From DATAUK01 sp036268295 (lineage in GTDB: Bacteria; Actinomycetota; Actinomycetes; JAFAQI01), in contig DATAUK010000030.1 in the NCBI GenBank assembly GCA_036268295.1, forward strand, positions 1 through 64,000: a stretch of 64,000 bases of DNA, in the 5' to 3' direction. The position numbers and the translations under genes were made by a program. Below, in pieces: positions 33,778 to 42,240 of the stretch. Position 1 is the stretch's first letter. The number at the start of each line of letters is the position of its first letter. Under the pieces are notes generated by a model. The model was not told the origin of the DNA. It saw only the letters and a program-made list of their open reading frames with translations, and did not search any database.

Positions 33778-34932
33778 ATGCGTGCCCGAGTTGTCTCCGC
33801 GTGCGCCGCGGCCGCTCTCGCGGTCGTGGCCAGCGCGGCCACCGCCGGCGCGGCGCCGCAACGCCTGCATACGCTGCCGGTCGGCGGGCCGTTGCTCGCG
33901 TCGTCAGGGGTCGTCGAGAACCCGCTTCCCGGCGCACCGGCGCTGCCGCCGCCGACCGACCTGCCGGCCTCGTCGTGGATGGTGACGGACCTCACGACCG
34001 GCCAGGTGCTCGCCGCCAAGGACGCGCACGGGAAGTTCCTGCCGGCGAGCACGTTGAAGACGCTGACCGCGCTGACCTTGCTTCCGAAGCTCAACCCGAA
34101 ATCGGCGTTCACCGTCACCTACAAGGACGCGACAGTCGACGGCACCCGGGCCGGGCTCTCGGTCGGGATGAGCTATCCGATCAAGACGCTGTTCACCTGC
34201 ATGCTCGAGATGAGTGCGAACGACGCCGCCGACGCCCTGGCTGAGGCCAACGGCGGAATCCGGCACACCGTCGCGCAGATGAACACGGTGGCGCGCAAAC
34301 TGCAGGCCGACGACACCCACGCCGACACACCGAGCGGGCTCGACGGTGTCGGCGAGACCACCTCGGCCTACGACCTCGCACTGATCGCGAAGGCCGACTA
34401 CCGGATCCCGGCCTTTCGTCACTACCTCTCGCTCACCTCGAGCGTGGTTCCGGCGGCTCACCACAAGCACTTTCAGATCCAGAGCCACAACAACCTGCTG
34501 ACGACCTACCGCGGCGACATCGGCGGGAAGAACGGCTACACCGTGGCCGCGAAGGCGACGTACGTCGGAGCCGCGACCAGACACGGCCAGACCATGCTGG
34601 TGACGTTGATGCACGCCTACCCGATCTGGTGGCCGATGGCCGCCGATCTGCTCAACTGGGGCTTCAAGGCCAGCGGCAAGGTCACGCCGGTCGGGCAGCT
34701 GGTCGGACCGCTGCCGCCGCACGTCGCCAAGGCGGTGGCGTCGGTCCAGTCCGCCCCGCCGTCGACGAAACTGGTCAGCAGCCCGGCAGCCGGTCACGGG
34801 CTGCGCCTGCCGTGGCTGCCGATCGAGATCGCCGCTGCCGTGATCGCCGCGCTCGCCATCAGCGTCGCACTGCGGCGGCGGCAGATCCGGCGGCGGCGAT
34901 ACCGGCCACGGCTGAAACTGCCGCCGATCTAG
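33778..34932 (+). CDS. D-alanyl-D-alanine carboxypeptidase (S11, DacB/PBP5-like)
   Basis: A 384-residue exported penicillin-binding protein. It has a signal peptide (residues 1 to about 24, Ala-rich), the catalytic Ser-x-x-Lys in PASTLKTLTAL, Ser-x-Asn in MSANDAADALAEANGG, and the third motif as Lys-Asn-Gly in GGKNGYTVAAKATYVG, common in actinobacterial members. A C-terminal membrane span (about residues 345-362) and an arginine-rich tail (RRRQIRRRRYRPR) anchor it with the catalytic domain outside. It trims the terminal D-Ala of peptidoglycan stem peptides, limiting cross-links. ATG start at 33778. Confidence 0.94.
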   Translation: MRARVVSACAAAALAVVASAATAGAAPQRLHTLPVGGPLLASSGVVENPLPGAPALPPPTDLPASSWMVTDLTTGQVLAAKDAHGKFLPASTLKTLTALTLLPKLNPKSAFTVTYKDATVDGTRAGLSVGMSYPIKTLFTCMLEMSANDAADALAEANGGIRHTVAQMNTVARKLQADDTHADTPSGLDGVGETTSAYDLALIAKADYRIPAFRHYLSLTSSVVPAAHHKHFQIQSHNNLLTTYRGDIGGKNGYTVAAKATYVGAATRHGQTMLVTLMHAYPIWWPMAADLLNWGFKASGKVTPVGQLVGPLPPHVAKAVASVQSAPPSTKLVSSPAAGHGLRLPWLPIEIAAAVIAALAISVALRRRQIRRRRYRPRLKLPPI

Positions 34933-35064
34933 CGCTCGGCAAAGCAGATAGCAACACCCCTGCCGCAATCCGTCTCTGACGTGTATTGTCCACGCCAATC
35001 CGTTTCCCAGCGGGTGTCGCGTCGCCGAACGGGCGGGGCGAGGATCGAACGACCAGGGGTAGAT

Positions 35065-35265
35065 GTGGCACAAGGCACCGTCAAGTGGTTCAACGGCGAG
35101 AAGGGCTACGGCTTCATCGCCGTAGACGGCGGCACTGACGTTTTCGTCCATTACAGCGGCATCGAAATGGACGGCTACAAGTCGCTCGAAGAAGGCCAGC
35201 GGGTGGAGTTCGAAGTGACCCAAGGCCAGAAGGGCCCGCAGGCCGACAAGGTCCGCGCGGTCTAG
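35065..35265 (+). CDS. Cold-shock protein (CspA family)
   Basis: A 66-residue single OB-fold protein. The GTG at 35065 gives VAQGTVKWFNGEKGYGFIAV, with RNA-binding motif RNP1 (KGYGFIAV) and RNP2 (VFVHYSGI), normal family length. An AGGGG ribosome-binding-like stretch lies about six bases upstream; a longer frame from 34981 would add a non-conserved arginine-rich leader. It binds single-stranded RNA and acts as an RNA chaperone. The 132 bp upstream has no other gene and could form the regulated 5' leader typical of csp genes. Confidence 0.95.
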   Translation: MAQGTVKWFNGEKGYGFIAVDGGTDVFVHYSGIEMDGYKSLEEGQRVEFEVTQGQKGPQADKVRAV

Positions 35266-35274
35266 TTACCCGCC

Positions 35275-35291
35275 GCCCGGCGTAGCCGGGC
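35275..35291. terminator. Terminator hairpin after the cold-shock gene
   Basis: A perfect 7-bp stem GCCCGGC/GCCGGGC with a GTA loop lies 10 bp after the csp stop codon and between convergent genes. No T-tract is present; this is the usual actinobacterial type. Confidence 0.7.
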
Positions 35292-35314
35292 ACGGGCAAA
35301 AGTGCACCAGGCGG

Positions 35315-36187
35315 CTACTCGGCATCGCTGGGTGATTCGTTGAGTGACCGAGGCCAGAGCTTGTCCTGCTTGACGACGTTGACCTGCGCCGCGAACAGCA
35401 GGACCTGCGACTGCAGATAGAACCACGACAGCACGACGATGACCGTGCCGAACGATCCGTACGTCGCCATGGCGCCCTTGAGCTTGTGGGCGATGAACGC
35501 CGAGGCCACGCCCTGCAGGATGCCGAGCGCGACCGCCGAGAGGACCGCGCCGGGAAGCATCGCCCGGAGCGTCACCTTGCGGACCGTCAGCCAGCGGAAC
35601 ACCACCGCGAACAGCGCTGAGTTCAGCACCAGGGTGATGAGCAGGCTGAGGATGCTCACGCCGAGCCCGACGTGCAACCCGATCGCCGAACCACTCGCCA
35701 CCGCACTCGACACGACCGTGGTGGCGATCAGGCCCAGCCCGCCCACCACCACGAGCCGCAGCGCACGAAGGTTCTTCGGGACGAACCCCGGCCGCTTGTC
35801 CTTGGGCACGCAGTAGACGGTGTCCCACGCATTCTGCGCCGCCTTGGCGACGTTGAGCCCGCTGTAGACGGCGAGCACGGTCCCGATCACCACGATGATG
35901 ACGCTGCCGTGGCGCGGGAGCGGGCCCTTGATCAGCGGGAAGTTGTGCAGCGCCGAAGTCTCGATCTGATGCTGCCAGGACGGATTCCCGTGAAGTACGA
36001 AGCCGAGGATCGAGAACAACGCCAGCAGGAGCGGAAAGATCGAGAAGAACGTGTAGTAGGTGATGAGGACTGCGAGGTTCGCCGAGGAGTCCTCACCGAA
36101 CTTCTTGATGACCGCGTAGGGAAAAGCCAGCCAGCGATGGCGCTGTTGGACCGCGTCGAACCGGTCCTTGTGCGATGCGAGATTCAC
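35315..36187 (-). CDS. YihY/BrkB-family inner membrane protein
   Basis: A 290-residue polytopic protein with about six membrane spans. The conserved NLAVLITYYTFFSIFPLLLALFSILGF first helix, the KAAQNAWDTVYCVPKDKRPGF loop and the last SWFYLQSQVLLFAAQVNVV helix are characteristic of the YihY/BrkB family (misnamed ribonuclease BN). The role is unknown; a transport or envelope function is usually assumed. I set the start at the GTG at 36187, overlapping the upstream 2'-5' RNA ligase-like gene stop (GTGA). The open frame extends to 36274 but that part is antisense-like noise within the neighbour. Confidence 0.9.
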   Translation of the reverse strand: MNLASHKDRFDAVQQRHRWLAFPYAVIKKFGEDSSANLAVLITYYTFFSIFPLLLALFSILGFVLHGNPSWQHQIETSALHNFPLIKGPLPRHGSVIIVVIGTVLAVYSGLNVAKAAQNAWDTVYCVPKDKRPGFVPKNLRALRLVVVGGLGLIATTVVSSAVASGSAIGLHVGLGVSILSLLITLVLNSALFAVVFRWLTVRKVTLRAMLPGAVLSAVALGILQGVASAFIAHKLKGAMATYGSFGTVIVVLSWFYLQSQVLLFAAQVNVVKQDKLWPRSLNESPSDAE

Positions 36188-36816
36188 CAGCCCTCTTCGT
36201 GTCGAGCAAACCGCTCCTCCGACGGGCCGGGCAATCCACCGCCTCCGAACGTGAAGTCGCGCTGCGGTCGCCATACCAGATCTGGGCCCTGCTCAAACAA
36301 CGTGAAGCCGGGCACAGTGAACCTCGCGTCGTACGACGACAACTCGGTCCAGGCGCGATAGAGCGCGTCATCCGGCAGGTCATGCGCCACCGTGACGTGC
36401 GGGTGGTAGGCGTATCCGACCTCACGCCAGAGCGGACCGGACCGGACTTTGACCTCGAGCTGCTCACATTCCGCGATGCCCTGAACCAGCGGCACGAACA
36501 CCACCGGCGAGACCGGAAGGAAGGTCGCCGAGCCGCGTAGCCGGATGTCGAACTCGCGCACCCGGGTGGCCACCAGCCGAAGGTGTTCTTCGATCTCTGC
36601 AAGTGCCTCGGTCGCGGCTTGGGTCGGCGGCAGCAGCGTGACGTGCGGCACGATTCGCGTCGCGTTCGGGTCACCCAGCCGCTCGCGCCAGCCCTGCAGC
36701 TCGCTGCCGAACGGCTCCGGAATGCCGATCGCGACACCGATGTCACGGGTCTGCGGCGCGACGCCGGTCGAGGCGGTGTCGTGGGTGAGCTCGGCGAGGT
36801 CTGGGGACTCGCTCAT
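36184..36816 (-). CDS. 2'-5' RNA ligase-like (2H phosphoesterase) protein
   Basis: A 210-residue 2H phosphoesterase fold protein. The two His-x-Thr motifs are visible as IVPHVTLLPP (about residue 55) and YHPHVTVAHDL (about residue 140). Together they form the active site that handles 2',3'-cyclic phosphates. It may be a cyclic phosphodiesterase or RNA ligase-like enzyme; the in vivo substrate is unknown. ATG start at 36816, 10 bp after the trpS stop, and it is coupled to the BrkB gene by a GTGA overlap. Confidence 0.88.
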   Translation of the reverse strand: MSESPDLAELTHDTASTGVAPQTRDIGVAIGIPEPFGSELQGWRERLGDPNATRIVPHVTLLPPTQAATEALAEIEEHLRLVATRVREFDIRLRGSATFLPVSPVVFVPLVQGIAECEQLEVKVRSGPLWREVGYAYHPHVTVAHDLPDDALYRAWTELSSYDARFTVPGFTLFEQGPDLVWRPQRDFTFGGGGLPGPSEERFARHEEGW

Positions 36817-36826
36817 GGCTAGGGAG

Positions 36827-37840
36827 TCATCTTCGCGGGCCGGCCGGCAGGAAGCCGATCGCGTCGTAGGCGTCGGCGAGGGTTCGATCAGCGACCGCGC
36901 GGGCGCGAACCGCGCCGTCGGCGAGCACGCCGGCGAGCCGGTCCGGATCCGATAGCCACTGCGCGGTGCGTTCCCGCACCGGTGTCGTGAAGTCGACGAC
37001 GAGGTCGGCGACGTCGGTCTTCAGTGCGCCGTACCCCTTGCCGGCGTAGTCGGCCTCGAGCTCGGCGATGCTGCGGTCCGACAGCGTCGAGGCGATCGTG
37101 AGCAGGTTGCTGACGCCCGGCTTGGCCTCGGGATCGAAGCGGATCTCGGTGCCGGTGTCGGTCACCGCGCGCTTGATCTTCTTCACAATCACGTCCGGCT
37201 CGTCGAGGATGTCGATGACGCCGGCCTGTGACTCGCTCGACTTGCTCATCTTCGAGGTCGGGTCGGCGAGATCGACGATCTTCGCGGTTTCCTTGACGAT
37301 GAACGGCTCCGGTACGACGAACGTCTCACCGAACCGGCTGTTGAACCGCTGCGCCAGATCGCGGGTCAGCTCCAGGTGCTGACGCTGATCCTCACCCACC
37401 GGCACCTGCGCGGCCTGATAGAGCAGGATGTCGGCGGCCTGCAGGATCGGGTAAGTGAAGTAGCCAACCGAGGTGTTCACCTGCTTGGCCATCTTGTCCT
37501 TGAACTGTGTCATCCGGCTGGCCTCGCCGAACCCGGTGAGACAGCTCATCACCCAGGCCAGCTCGGCGTGGGCCGGCACGTGGCTTTGTACGAACAGCGC
37601 ACACCGCTGCGGGTCGAGGCCGGCCGCCAACAGCTGTGCCGCGGCCACCTTGCTGCGGCGTCGGAGCGCCACCGGGTCGTGCTCGACAGTGATCGCATGC
37701 AGGTCGACAACGCAGTAGAACGCGTTGTGGTCCTCCTGCAACGGCACCCACTGCCTGACCGCCCCGAGATAGTTGCCGAGGTGGAAGGAGTCGGCCGTCG
37801 GCTGGATGCCGGACAGGACACGCGGACGATCGTCGGACAT
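36827..37840 (-). CDS. trpS: Tryptophanyl-tRNA synthetase
   Basis: A 337-residue class I aminoacyl-tRNA synthetase that charges tRNA(Trp). The HIGH-like motif is in SGIQPTADSFHLGNYLGAV and the KMSKS motif is present exactly (TSKMSKSSESQ). CVVDLHAIT, GEDQRQHLELTRDLAQRFN and the C-terminal helical VRERTAQWL segment all match TrpRS. Length is normal. It heads a run with the 2H phosphoesterase and BrkB genes. ATG start at 37840. Confidence 0.97.
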   Translation of the reverse strand: MSDDRPRVLSGIQPTADSFHLGNYLGAVRQWVPLQEDHNAFYCVVDLHAITVEHDPVALRRRSKVAAAQLLAAGLDPQRCALFVQSHVPAHAELAWVMSCLTGFGEASRMTQFKDKMAKQVNTSVGYFTYPILQAADILLYQAAQVPVGEDQRQHLELTRDLAQRFNSRFGETFVVPEPFIVKETAKIVDLADPTSKMSKSSESQAGVIDILDEPDVIVKKIKRAVTDTGTEIRFDPEAKPGVSNLLTIASTLSDRSIAELEADYAGKGYGALKTDVADLVVDFTTPVRERTAQWLSDPDRLAGVLADGAVRARAVADRTLADAYDAIGFLPAGPRR

Positions 37841-37884
37841 GACCTCATCTTCCCGGGTTCAGCAACGAATTTTCAGGACAAGCG

Positions 37885-39225
37885 CTAACGATCATCCCCG
37901 GCCGCCGACGGTGCAGCGACACCCGAGGTCTCGTGATCGCCGGAGTCGGCGGTGGCAATGAGAGTGACCCGCACCCTGGCGATCCGCCGGCCGTCCATCT
38001 TCGCGACCTTCAGCCTGATGCCGCCCAGCTCGACCGCGTCGCCGTTCTTCGGCAACCGGCCCAGCGTCGCCATGATGGCGCCGGCGACGGTCTCGTACGG
38101 CCCGTCGGGCAGCTCGGCACCGGTCGCCTCACTGAAATCGTCGAGATTGAGCAGCCCGTCGACCTCGATGTCGCCGCCCCGAAGCTGCCTTGCCTCGTCG
38201 CCGGTCGCGTCGTACTCATCACGGATCTCGCCTATGACCTCCTCGATCAGGTCCTCGAGCGTGACGATGCCGGCGGTGCCGCCGTACTCATCGACGACGA
38301 CGGCGAGGTGATCGCCGCCGCGTCGCATCTCCGACATCGCCGGAAGCACCCGCTTGGTGGCCGGGACCATCGCGACCTCACGCGCCAGGTCGCCGATCTT
38401 GAGCCCGCGCCGCTGCCCCGTCGTCGGCCGGAACAGATCGCGGACATGGACGAACCCGACGACGTCGTCATGTGATCCGCGGACCACCGGGAACCGGCTG
38501 TGCGGCGACTCATGCGCCTCGCGCATCGCCTTGGTCAGCGTCCAGCCGGCGTCGAAGAACTCGACCTCGGTGCGGGGCACCATGACCTCGCGCACCTGCC
38601 GCTCGCCGGCCTCGAACACCTCGTCGATCAGCTTGCGCTCGTCGCCGCTCAGGGCGTGGTGACCGGTGACGAGATCCCGCAGCTCGCCCTCGCTGATGCT
38701 CTCGCGGCCGACATTCGGATCGCCGCCGAGCAGCCGTACGACGATGTCGGTCGAGACCGACAACGCCCAGATCACCGGACGCATCAGGGCCGCGAACCGG
38801 TCGAGCGTCGGCGCGATGGTGCCCGCGGTGCCCTCGGCACGCTGGAGCGCAATGCGCTTGGGCGCCAGCTCGCCGACCACCAGGGTGACGTAGGCGATGA
38901 CCAGGGTCACGAGCAGGAAGCCGATCACGTCGGACGGCTTGTGCGACATCCCGAGATGGCGAAGGCCACGGGCCGCCGAGTGCCCGAGAGTGACCGCGCC
39001 GAACGCGCTGGAGAGCAGGGCGGTCGTCGTGACGCCGATCTGCACCGCGGACAGGAACCGGTTCGGATTGGAGACCAGGTCGGCGATCCGCCGGCCGCTC
39101 CGGCCCTTGTCGGCCAGCGAACTGATCTGGCCCTCGCGCAGCGAAACCAGGGCCATCTCACTCGCCGCGAAGACCGCCTCGATCAGCACGAGGAGAAGCA
39201 CAACGACGACGCTGATCCAGATCAC
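37885..39225 (-). CDS. CorC/HlyC (CNNM-type) membrane protein with CBS pair
   Basis: A 446-residue protein. It has an N-terminal DUF21/CNNM membrane domain (four hydrophobic segments in residues 1 to about 160), two CBS domains (VMVPRTEVEFFDAGW and FVHVRDLF, then VVDEYGGTAGIVTLEDLIEEVIGEI), and a C-terminal CorC_HlyC domain (VAGAIMATLGRLPKNGDAVEL). CNNM/CorC proteins are linked to magnesium or other divalent cation efflux; the hemolysin label is historical. GTG start at 39225. The MVPRTE and DEYGGTAG motifs are intact. Confidence 0.93.
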   Translation of the reverse strand: MIWISVVVVLLLVLIEAVFAASEMALVSLREGQISSLADKGRSGRRIADLVSNPNRFLSAVQIGVTTTALLSSAFGAVTLGHSAARGLRHLGMSHKPSDVIGFLLVTLVIAYVTLVVGELAPKRIALQRAEGTAGTIAPTLDRFAALMRPVIWALSVSTDIVVRLLGGDPNVGRESISEGELRDLVTGHHALSGDERKLIDEVFEAGERQVREVMVPRTEVEFFDAGWTLTKAMREAHESPHSRFPVVRGSHDDVVGFVHVRDLFRPTTGQRRGLKIGDLAREVAMVPATKRVLPAMSEMRRGGDHLAVVVDEYGGTAGIVTLEDLIEEVIGEIRDEYDATGDEARQLRGGDIEVDGLLNLDDFSEATGAELPDGPYETVAGAIMATLGRLPKNGDAVELGGIRLKVAKMDGRRIARVRVTLIATADSGDHETSGVAAPSAAGDDR

Positions 39226-39277
39226 GTCGCCTCACTTCCGGCTTGCGGAGATGCAACGGGTGCAGTGCCGAGAGAGT

Positions 39278-40231
39278 CTAGAGATCGGCGACGTCTGCCT
39301 GTTTGGCGCGCACCGCCTCGGCGGCCTCCTTGAGACCGGCCAGCTCGGTCTCGGTGAGGTCGCGCTCAACCACCTTGGTGATCCCGCCGGCGCCGATCTC
39401 GGCCTCGACGCCGAGATAGACCCCGGCAATGCCGTACTCCCCGTCGACCCAGGTGCAGACCGGCATGACAGCGCCGGAGTCCTCCGCGACGGCACGCGCC
39501 ATCCGCGCCGCTGCTGCCGACGGCGCGTAGTAGGCCGAACCGGTCTTGAGCAACGCGACGACTTCGGCGCCGCCGTTGCGGGTGCGGTCGACGAGTTCGT
39601 CGATGGTCGCCTGGTCGAGGACGTCGGCAAGCGGCTTGCCGTCGACACTGCAGGCGCTCGGCACCGGCACCATCGTGTCGCCGTGCGAGCCGAGCGTCAG
39701 CGTCTTGACTGAGCCGACCGGGACGCCAGCAGCTTCGGCGACGTTGTTGGTGAACCGCGCAGTGTCGAGCATGCCGGCCTGGCCGATGACCCGCGCCTTG
39801 GGGAAACCGGTCGCCAACGCGGTAAGCGCGGTCATCTCATCGAGCGGGTTGGAGACCACGATCACGACCGCCCGCGGCGAGTACTTGGCGACCTGCTCGG
39901 CGACTGAGCGGACGATCTTGGCGTTGGTCTCGATCAGGTCCATCCGGCTCATGCCCGGCTTGCGTGGCAGGCCGGCCGTGATGATCACGATGTCGGAACC
40001 GGCGGTGACGTCGTACCCCGAGCCGTCGGCTGCGGTCGTGACGCCAACCAGCTTGGTCTCGAAGCCCTCGATCGGGCGCGACTGGTTCATGTCCAGCGCG
40101 AGTCCCTCAGGCTTGCCCTCGACGATGTCGGTCAGGAAGACGGTGTCGAAGATGTTGTATTCGGCGAGCCGCATTGCGGTCGTCGAGCCGTAGAAACCGG
40201 CGCCGACGACGGTCACCTTCTTGGCTGCCAT
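39278..40231 (-). CDS. mdh: Malate dehydrogenase
   Basis: A 317-residue NAD-dependent dehydrogenase. The Rossmann motif KVTVVGAGFYGSTTAMRLAE (Gly-x-Gly-x-x-Gly), the DIVIITAGLPRKPGMSR loop with substrate Arg residues, VSNPLDEMTALTA, and the catalytic His in LTLGSHGDTMVP match LDH-like malate dehydrogenases. The Arg in the substrate loop (AGLPRKPGMSRMDL) favours malate over lactate. The gene overlaps icd by one base (TGATG), so the two TCA enzymes are co-translated. Confidence 0.94.
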   Translation of the reverse strand: MAAKKVTVVGAGFYGSTTAMRLAEYNIFDTVFLTDIVEGKPEGLALDMNQSRPIEGFETKLVGVTTAADGSGYDVTAGSDIVIITAGLPRKPGMSRMDLIETNAKIVRSVAEQVAKYSPRAVVIVVSNPLDEMTALTALATGFPKARVIGQAGMLDTARFTNNVAEAAGVPVGSVKTLTLGSHGDTMVPVPSACSVDGKPLADVLDQATIDELVDRTRNGGAEVVALLKTGSAYYAPSAAAARMARAVAEDSGAVMPVCTWVDGEYGIAGVYLGVEAEIGAGGITKVVERDLTETELAGLKEAAEAVRAKQADVADL

Positions 40232-41337
40232 CAGGAGCGCATCCCTTCGAGCTTGGCGATGATCGCGTCGGCGTACTCACTGGTGCCTACTGCGGTCGGG
40301 TCATCGCGGTGCGGCTTGAGGTCGTAGGTGACACTCTTGCCCGCCTCGATGGTCTCTGCGACGGCGCGCTCGAGGTTGTCGGCGGCGACGGTCTCGCCGA
40401 CGTGGCGCAGCATCATCTCGCCGGACAGAATCATCGCGGTCGGGTTGACCTTGTTCATGCCCTTGTATTTCGGGGCGGAGCCGTGGGTGGCCTCGAAAAC
40501 TGCCGCGTTGGCTCCGATGTTGCCGCCCGGCGCGACACCGAGGCCGCCGACCATACCGGCCGTCAGGTCGGAAAGGATGTCGCCGTAGAGGTTCGGCAGG
40601 ACCAGCACGTCCCACTCCTCCGGCCGCTGGATCAGGCCCATGCAGGTCGCATCGACGAGGTTCTCCCAGGGCTCGATCTCGGGGAACTCCTTGGCAATCT
40701 CGCGGAAGACGGCCAGGAACAGGCCGTCGGTGTATTTCATGATGTTGGACTTGGTCACGCAGTGCACCCGCTTGCGCCCGTTGTCACGGGCATATTCGAA
40801 CGCGTAGCGGATGATCCGCTCCGAGCCGAACTCGCTCATCGGCTTGATCGAGATGCCGGAGTGCTCGCGGATCTTCTTGTCCTGCAAACTGTTGAGGAAC
40901 TCGATGACCTTGTTGGCGTCGGGGGTGTCGTGTTCGTACTCGATCCCGGCGTAGAGGTCCTCGGTGTTCTCGCGGACGATGACGACGTCGACCTTCTCGA
41001 ACCGGGTGCGCATGCCCGCGTAGGTCTTGCACGGCCGCACGCAGGCGTAGAGGTCGAGCTCGTATCGAAGCGCGACATTGACCGAACGGAACCCGGTGCC
41101 GATCGGCGTCGTGATCGGGCCCTTCAGCGCCAGGCCGGTACGTCGCACCGACTCCAGCGTCTCGGCCGGGAGCGGCGTGCCGGCCGTCTCCATGATGTCG
41201 ACGCCGGCCTCCTGCTGATCCCATTCGAACGACGAACCGGTGGTTGCGGCGGCGGCTTCGAGCACCCGCCGAGTCGCCTCGGTCAGCTCCGGACCGGTGC
41301 CGTCACCGGGGATCAGCGTCACCTTGTGGGCGGTCAT
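40231..41337 (-). CDS. icd: NAD-dependent isocitrate dehydrogenase (IDH/IMDH family)
   Basis: A 368-residue beta-decarboxylating dehydrogenase. The LIPGDGTGPELTEATRRVL start, VRPCKTYAGM, VIVRENTEDLYAGIEYE and the metal-binding LPNLYGDILSDLTAGMVGGLG are present. NIGANAAVFEATHGSAPKYKG gives the cofactor region, of the NAD type. Isopropylmalate or homoisocitrate dehydrogenases share the fold, but the ENTEDLYAGIEYE segment and the coupling to mdh favour isocitrate. ATG start at 41337; a 115-bp gap to DUF3017 separates it from the upstream block. Confidence 0.9.
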   Translation of the reverse strand: MTAHKVTLIPGDGTGPELTEATRRVLEAAAATTGSSFEWDQQEAGVDIMETAGTPLPAETLESVRRTGLALKGPITTPIGTGFRSVNVALRYELDLYACVRPCKTYAGMRTRFEKVDVVIVRENTEDLYAGIEYEHDTPDANKVIEFLNSLQDKKIREHSGISIKPMSEFGSERIIRYAFEYARDNGRKRVHCVTKSNIMKYTDGLFLAVFREIAKEFPEIEPWENLVDATCMGLIQRPEEWDVLVLPNLYGDILSDLTAGMVGGLGVAPGGNIGANAAVFEATHGSAPKYKGMNKVNPTAMILSGEMMLRHVGETVAADNLERAVAETIEAGKSVTYDLKPHRDDPTAVGTSEYADAIIAKLEGMRS

Positions 41338-41452
41338 TCACGCTCCTGCACATCGTTCGACCGTCGTTCGGCCTGATTACCGAGATTAGTGCAGCGCTGC
41401 ATTCGGGATTCGTGCGCCCGTCCGGTCACGAACCTCGCTACCGAGGTGGCCG

Positions 41453-41806
41453 CTAGCCCTGGCCGGCGGGGAACGGGGTCACGGCGGCGAGCACGCCAAG
41501 GGCAACGGCGAGACCCGCCAGCACCACAAAGTCGAAACGCCGCTTGCGGACCACGAGCGAGCCGGCGTTGCGCGGGCTGAGGAGCAGGCGGAGCAGCGCG
41601 CCGAACGCCAGCCCGGCGCAGACGATGTACATCCCGGCGCGGGGATGGTGGGCGGCGGCGATGATGACACCGACGACGACGGTCAGCACGACCGGTGCGA
41701 GCGGGTCGAAGCGACGACGTGGCCGGCGTTCCGGCCGGCCGCCGCTGGGCGTCGGTTGGGTGACCTCGGTCGGCGCGACGGCTTGCGGCTCGTTGCCGGT
41801 CGTCAC
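41453..41806 (-). CDS. DUF3017 small membrane protein
   Basis: A 117-residue protein with a Pro/Arg-rich N terminus (to about residue 37) and three membrane spans (about 38-54, 58-78 and 94-114). RKRRFDFVVLAGLAVALG near the end is characteristic of DUF3017, found beside folD in many actinobacteria. Function unknown. ATG overlaps the stop of the ACT-domain gene by 4 bp. Confidence 0.88.
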   Translation of the reverse strand: MTTGNEPQAVAPTEVTQPTPSGGRPERRPRRRFDPLAPVVLTVVVGVIIAAAHHPRAGMYIVCAGLAFGALLRLLLSPRNAGSLVVRKRRFDFVVLAGLAVALGVLAAVTPFPAGQG

Positions 41807-42216
41807 GGGTTTGTCCCGGGACGCTGGGGCGGTGGTTCGTGGCCGGAGAGCACCTGGACCGCGAGGTCGGCCTGCGCGGCGCGGACCAACACGTGATCGG
41901 TGGTGAAGCCCGAGATCGACGTGAACGGGATCTGCGCACCGGCAAGGCGGCCCGCGACATCAGCGAGGAACCCGACCAGCTCCCAGGGCAGCGGGCCCGG
42001 GAAGGTGATCCGGCGCCAGCCGATGTCGGTCTGTAGCGCCTCGCCTGACCAGGCGTCGTCGTCGAGCATCGCTTCGGCGCACACCACCGTCACCTCGAGG
42101 TCGCTGGAGACGACCGCGGTGAAGGACAGATCGGCCATCGGCGGCGCTTGCCAGCCGGCAGGTAGCCGGACGACGGCGAGATCTACCGGATCGAGTTGCG
42201 GTGACAGATCGTTCAT
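41803..42216 (-). CDS. ACT domain-containing protein
   Basis: A 137-residue protein with two ACT-like segments. DLSFTAVVSSDLEVTVVCAE and WRRITFPGPLPWELVGFLADVAGRLAGAQIPFTSISGFTTDHVLV resemble the ACT_7/CASTOR-type amino-acid-binding fold. It may bind an amino acid and regulate a nearby enzyme; the ligand is unknown. It lies between folD and DUF3017 in a conserved actinobacterial arrangement. ATG at 42216. Confidence 0.87.
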   Translation of the reverse strand: MNDLSPQLDPVDLAVVRLPAGWQAPPMADLSFTAVVSSDLEVTVVCAEAMLDDDAWSGEALQTDIGWRRITFPGPLPWELVGFLADVAGRLAGAQIPFTSISGFTTDHVLVRAAQADLAVQVLSGHEPPPQRPGTNP

Positions 42217-42240
42217 CCCGGCCCGATCGTAGCTAGTCGG

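Noticed and set aside
33904..35223. Long minus-strand open frame (439 codons) opposite the D,D-carboxypeptidase and cold-shock genes
   Set aside because: It is antisense to genes with clear catalytic motifs, is rich in Arg/Gly/Val and has no recognisable domain. Long antisense frames are common at this GC content.
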